NCBI GenBank assembly: GCA_040386195.1
Contig: JAZKFV010000006.1
Span: forward strand, 1 to 64,000
From: JAJTCH01 sp040386195
GTDB lineage: Bacteria > Pseudomonadota > Alphaproteobacteria > Rickettsiales > UBA1997
DNA: 64,000 nucleotides
Direction: 5' to 3'
The notes under the pieces were generated by a model. The model worked only from the letters and a program-made list of their open reading frames with translations, had not been told where the DNA came from and did not search any database. The stretch's first letter is position 1, and each line of letters begins with the position of its first letter. A program made the position numbers and the translations under genes. Shown one piece after another: positions 62,147-64,000 of this stretch.

Positions 62147-62287
62147 GTTTTTCTAGAACTTCTGCTTCCTCTTGTTGTCATATTTTTTATTTGAAAATTT
62201 TTTATTAGAAATCAATCCAATTAATCTTTAAGATTGATTTATAGTTAAGAAATTTTGAATTGATCAATACGTAATTGTTTTAGAGAT

Positions 62288-63886
62288 ATGCCTTTCATTG
62301 ATAAAGCGAGTGCCAAACACCATCTGGATAACATTATTAAGGCGTTAGATTGTTTGAAAGAAGCGGATTGTGATGTGATGATGATTGATTTTTTGTTAAA
62401 TCGAGCCAATCCCAGCTATCCGCTTTTATACGGTTTTCAAAAAAGAAATAATTCTGACTTAAATTTAATTTTTATTTCAGAAGAAAAATTATTGCTAATA
62501 ATTATCGAGCTGAGTGAAAAACTTGCCGCGGGTCATAAGTTGCGCTTTCAGTGTTTGGTAAGAGATGGGCATACATCGGCGCTTGATGTAGAGATTGTTA
62601 AACAAATTAATGGAGAAATTTCGGGGTCTTTGGTAATTCTGGATTCTTCTATCTATCGAGTTCTTTCTGAAAAAACTACAAAGCAATTAAGTGAAAAAAA
62701 TTTTGTTTTTTATAGACCAAGCTCTGAGCTGGGGAATAGATCTGTTAAATTTCATATTGTAGTTAGGGTGCAAAGTAACAAAGCCAATAAGCAAAAAATG
62801 GGAAGTACAATTTATTTTGATAAAAAAGATGAGCATTGGTTCTGGTATAATAGCGACAAAGCACCAGGTCCTCTTGGAATGAATAGTTATGCTCAAGACG
62901 GCGAAAGAAAATCAATATCTGATTTGCAATTGATTTCTATTTTAGAAGGTGTTGCTCAAGAAATTCCTAGTGATAAAGAGCGTGTATTATTAATGCAAAA
63001 AATGGACGAACTCTATCTTCAAGATCTTTATGATCCGCTGCCTATGCAAAAAGATAGAACTTCTTGCGCTAAAATTAGTTTAGATCTTGCCAAGCAAGCT
63101 AGTAAAATAGAGGATTTACATCATTTAGCTTTTTTGGCAGCACAAAATGAAGATCTTCAAAGCCCAATGCTTAGAAAAATGCAAAAGCATTTGGATAAAG
63201 CGCAATTGGAGGATTTAAAAGTTATTTCATGGCAAGATCTTCCTAAAGAAATATTAAAAAATTCTCAATCAAGAACATTTTTTGATTATCACACGCAAAG
63301 CGCAGAATTTGGTTTAAAATATTCTGATGTGCGACACATAAAAAGATTTGCTAATCAATTTCAATGGTTCGTCAAAGACAATATTTCTGAAGATGAATTA
63401 TTGGCGCTAGCCCATACTAATCCTTTTGGCTTTGTCATCACTAATGACAACAATATTCGTATTATTATTGACGGCGTATTATTAACAGATGTTGTTTTTA
63501 TGGAAGATCGTTCAGAGCTTTTGCCATTGGCGCAATCTGCTTTGCAAATGGTTGCAAATAATAGAGAGTTAAAAGCAATTTCTGGGCAATTGATAAATTT
63601 TTTATCTGATCATAATAAAATAAAATTGCCTGATTTGATTCAGGCAGATGTAACAACTAATCGCCATCAAAAACTATTGCGGCAAGCAGCAAGCCAAAGG
63701 GCGATGAATGAAGAGGGCTATGATAGAGCTTTGGAGGTTTATTTAACTGAGCTTACTTCGCCAGTTGATAAAATTATTGCTAAGGCCGTTCCAATTAATC
63801 ATTCACCTCGATCATCTACTGAGGCAAAAGAATTTTCTCCTGTCAATCAATCAGCTCAAGCTAATTTTAAATTGTTATCTGCTTAA
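62288..63886 (+). CDS. Candidate YopJ/C55-like effector (clan CE layout)
   Basis: This 532-residue soluble protein resembles YopJ-family acetyltransferase/peptidase effectors in the catalytic segments. RDGHTSALDVEIVKQINGE (His95) aligns with the YopJ HYAAIDVRYINGK region, and SGSLVILDSS (Asp119) with its acidic position. QKDRTSCAKISLDLAKQASK (Gln254, Cys260) aligns with the YopJ QRSSSECGIFSFALAKKL region. Between the acidic residue and Cys there is a much longer insertion than in YopJ (about 140 residues versus about 45). The C-terminal half (about 300-532) is helical and includes WQDLPKEILKNSQS. Family members block host kinase signalling. The match is by eye only. The gene stands alone near the right edge, behind an A/T-rich leader. 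Confidence 0.6.
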   Translation: MPFIDKASAKHHLDNIIKALDCLKEADCDVMMIDFLLNRANPSYPLLYGFQKRNNSDLNLIFISEEKLLLIIIELSEKLAAGHKLRFQCLVRDGHTSALDVEIVKQINGEISGSLVILDSSIYRVLSEKTTKQLSEKNFVFYRPSSELGNRSVKFHIVVRVQSNKANKQKMGSTIYFDKKDEHWFWYNSDKAPGPLGMNSYAQDGERKSISDLQLISILEGVAQEIPSDKERVLLMQKMDELYLQDLYDPLPMQKDRTSCAKISLDLAKQASKIEDLHHLAFLAAQNEDLQSPMLRKMQKHLDKAQLEDLKVISWQDLPKEILKNSQSRTFFDYHTQSAEFGLKYSDVRHIKRFANQFQWFVKDNISEDELLALAHTNPFGFVITNDNNIRIIIDGVLLTDVVFMEDRSELLPLAQSALQMVANNRELKAISGQLINFLSDHNKIKLPDLIQADVTTNRHQKLLRQAASQRAMNEEGYDRALEVYLTELTSPVDKIIAKAVPINHSPRSSTEAKEFSPVNQSAQANFKLLSA

Positions 63887-64000
63887 TTTTTTGAGATTAT
63901 CAGCAATGAGGTATTATTGAATTTTTCAATTCAATAATAAATTTATTAGTTGTGTTTTGAGTATCATTTTTATAAATCTGGGTACCTATCTAAAAAGGCT

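Overview
The window is AT-rich (A/T-heavy intergenic DNA, strong preference for A/T-ending codons) and comes from a Gram-negative bacterium: it encodes an outer-membrane beta-barrel, two lipoproteins, an AsmA protein and MurG. Two traits suggest a host-associated proteobacterium, perhaps near the alphaproteobacterial endosymbionts (Rickettsiales/Holosporales-like): a large load of eukaryote-like repeat proteins (ankyrin, LRR), and a palindromic repeat inserted in frame inside murG, in the manner of Rickettsia palindromic elements. Single biosynthetic genes (argC, argF, ilvD, hisA, panB, purH) show it is less reduced than Rickettsia. The taxonomic placement is inference.

Layout. 1-755: degenerate remnants of a haemagglutinin-repeat-like gene. 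756-3438: beta-barrel protein, lipoprotein, low-molecular-weight tyrosine phosphatase and a small secreted coiled-coil protein. 3674-12454: RhlE-type RNA helicase, ABC-F ATPase, RlmI, then tdh, a PfkB kinase, a small ORF and kbl (threonine to glycine). 12686-14592: a helical protein coupled to a divergent aminotransferase. 14618-19855 (minus strand): murG, RodZ-like, asmA, panB. 19985-20914: argF. 20967-33110: six tandem paralogues. 33097-34110: a repeat-rich acidic protein. 34119-39792 (minus strand): argC, a Bcr/CflA exporter, and gcvPA/gcvPB split by a DUF4160/DUF2442 pair. 39940-42066: an LRR protein with remnants of two relatives. 42239-52620: ilvD, an ankyrin-like protein, divergent znuC/znuA, hisA, a Walker-A-like protein, purH, a phd remnant and thrS. 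52740-52815: tRNA-Ala(GGC). 53117-59763: an island next to the tRNA with an AAA-TOPRIM (PARIS/OLD-like) protein, a nucleotidyltransferase-HEPN protein, AbiEii/AbiEi and two unknowns. 59911-63886: membrane, CPBP protease and lipoprotein genes, and a candidate effector with a YopJ-like His/Asp/Cys layout.

The strongest candidate for an undescribed system is the 12-kb array at 20967-33110. Each paralogue has a conserved N-terminal module, a central module whose His and Cys follow hydrophobic strands as in clan CD (caspase-like) peptidases (38-43 residues apart in all six), a helical linker and C-terminal ankyrin repeats. Four of the six end in a eukaryotic CaaX prenylation box (CNVQ, CVVL, CNVL, CNVL). 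This reads as a diversifying family of secreted, host-membrane-targeted protease-like effectors. One member is frameshifted, and two share an identical 280-bp 5' block but differ in the middle. The nearby LRR, acidic-repeat and YopJ-like proteins fit the same host-interaction theme.

Most starts have no Shine-Dalgarno sequence and lie behind A/T-only leaders. All functional calls come from reading motifs by eye; no database search was possible.
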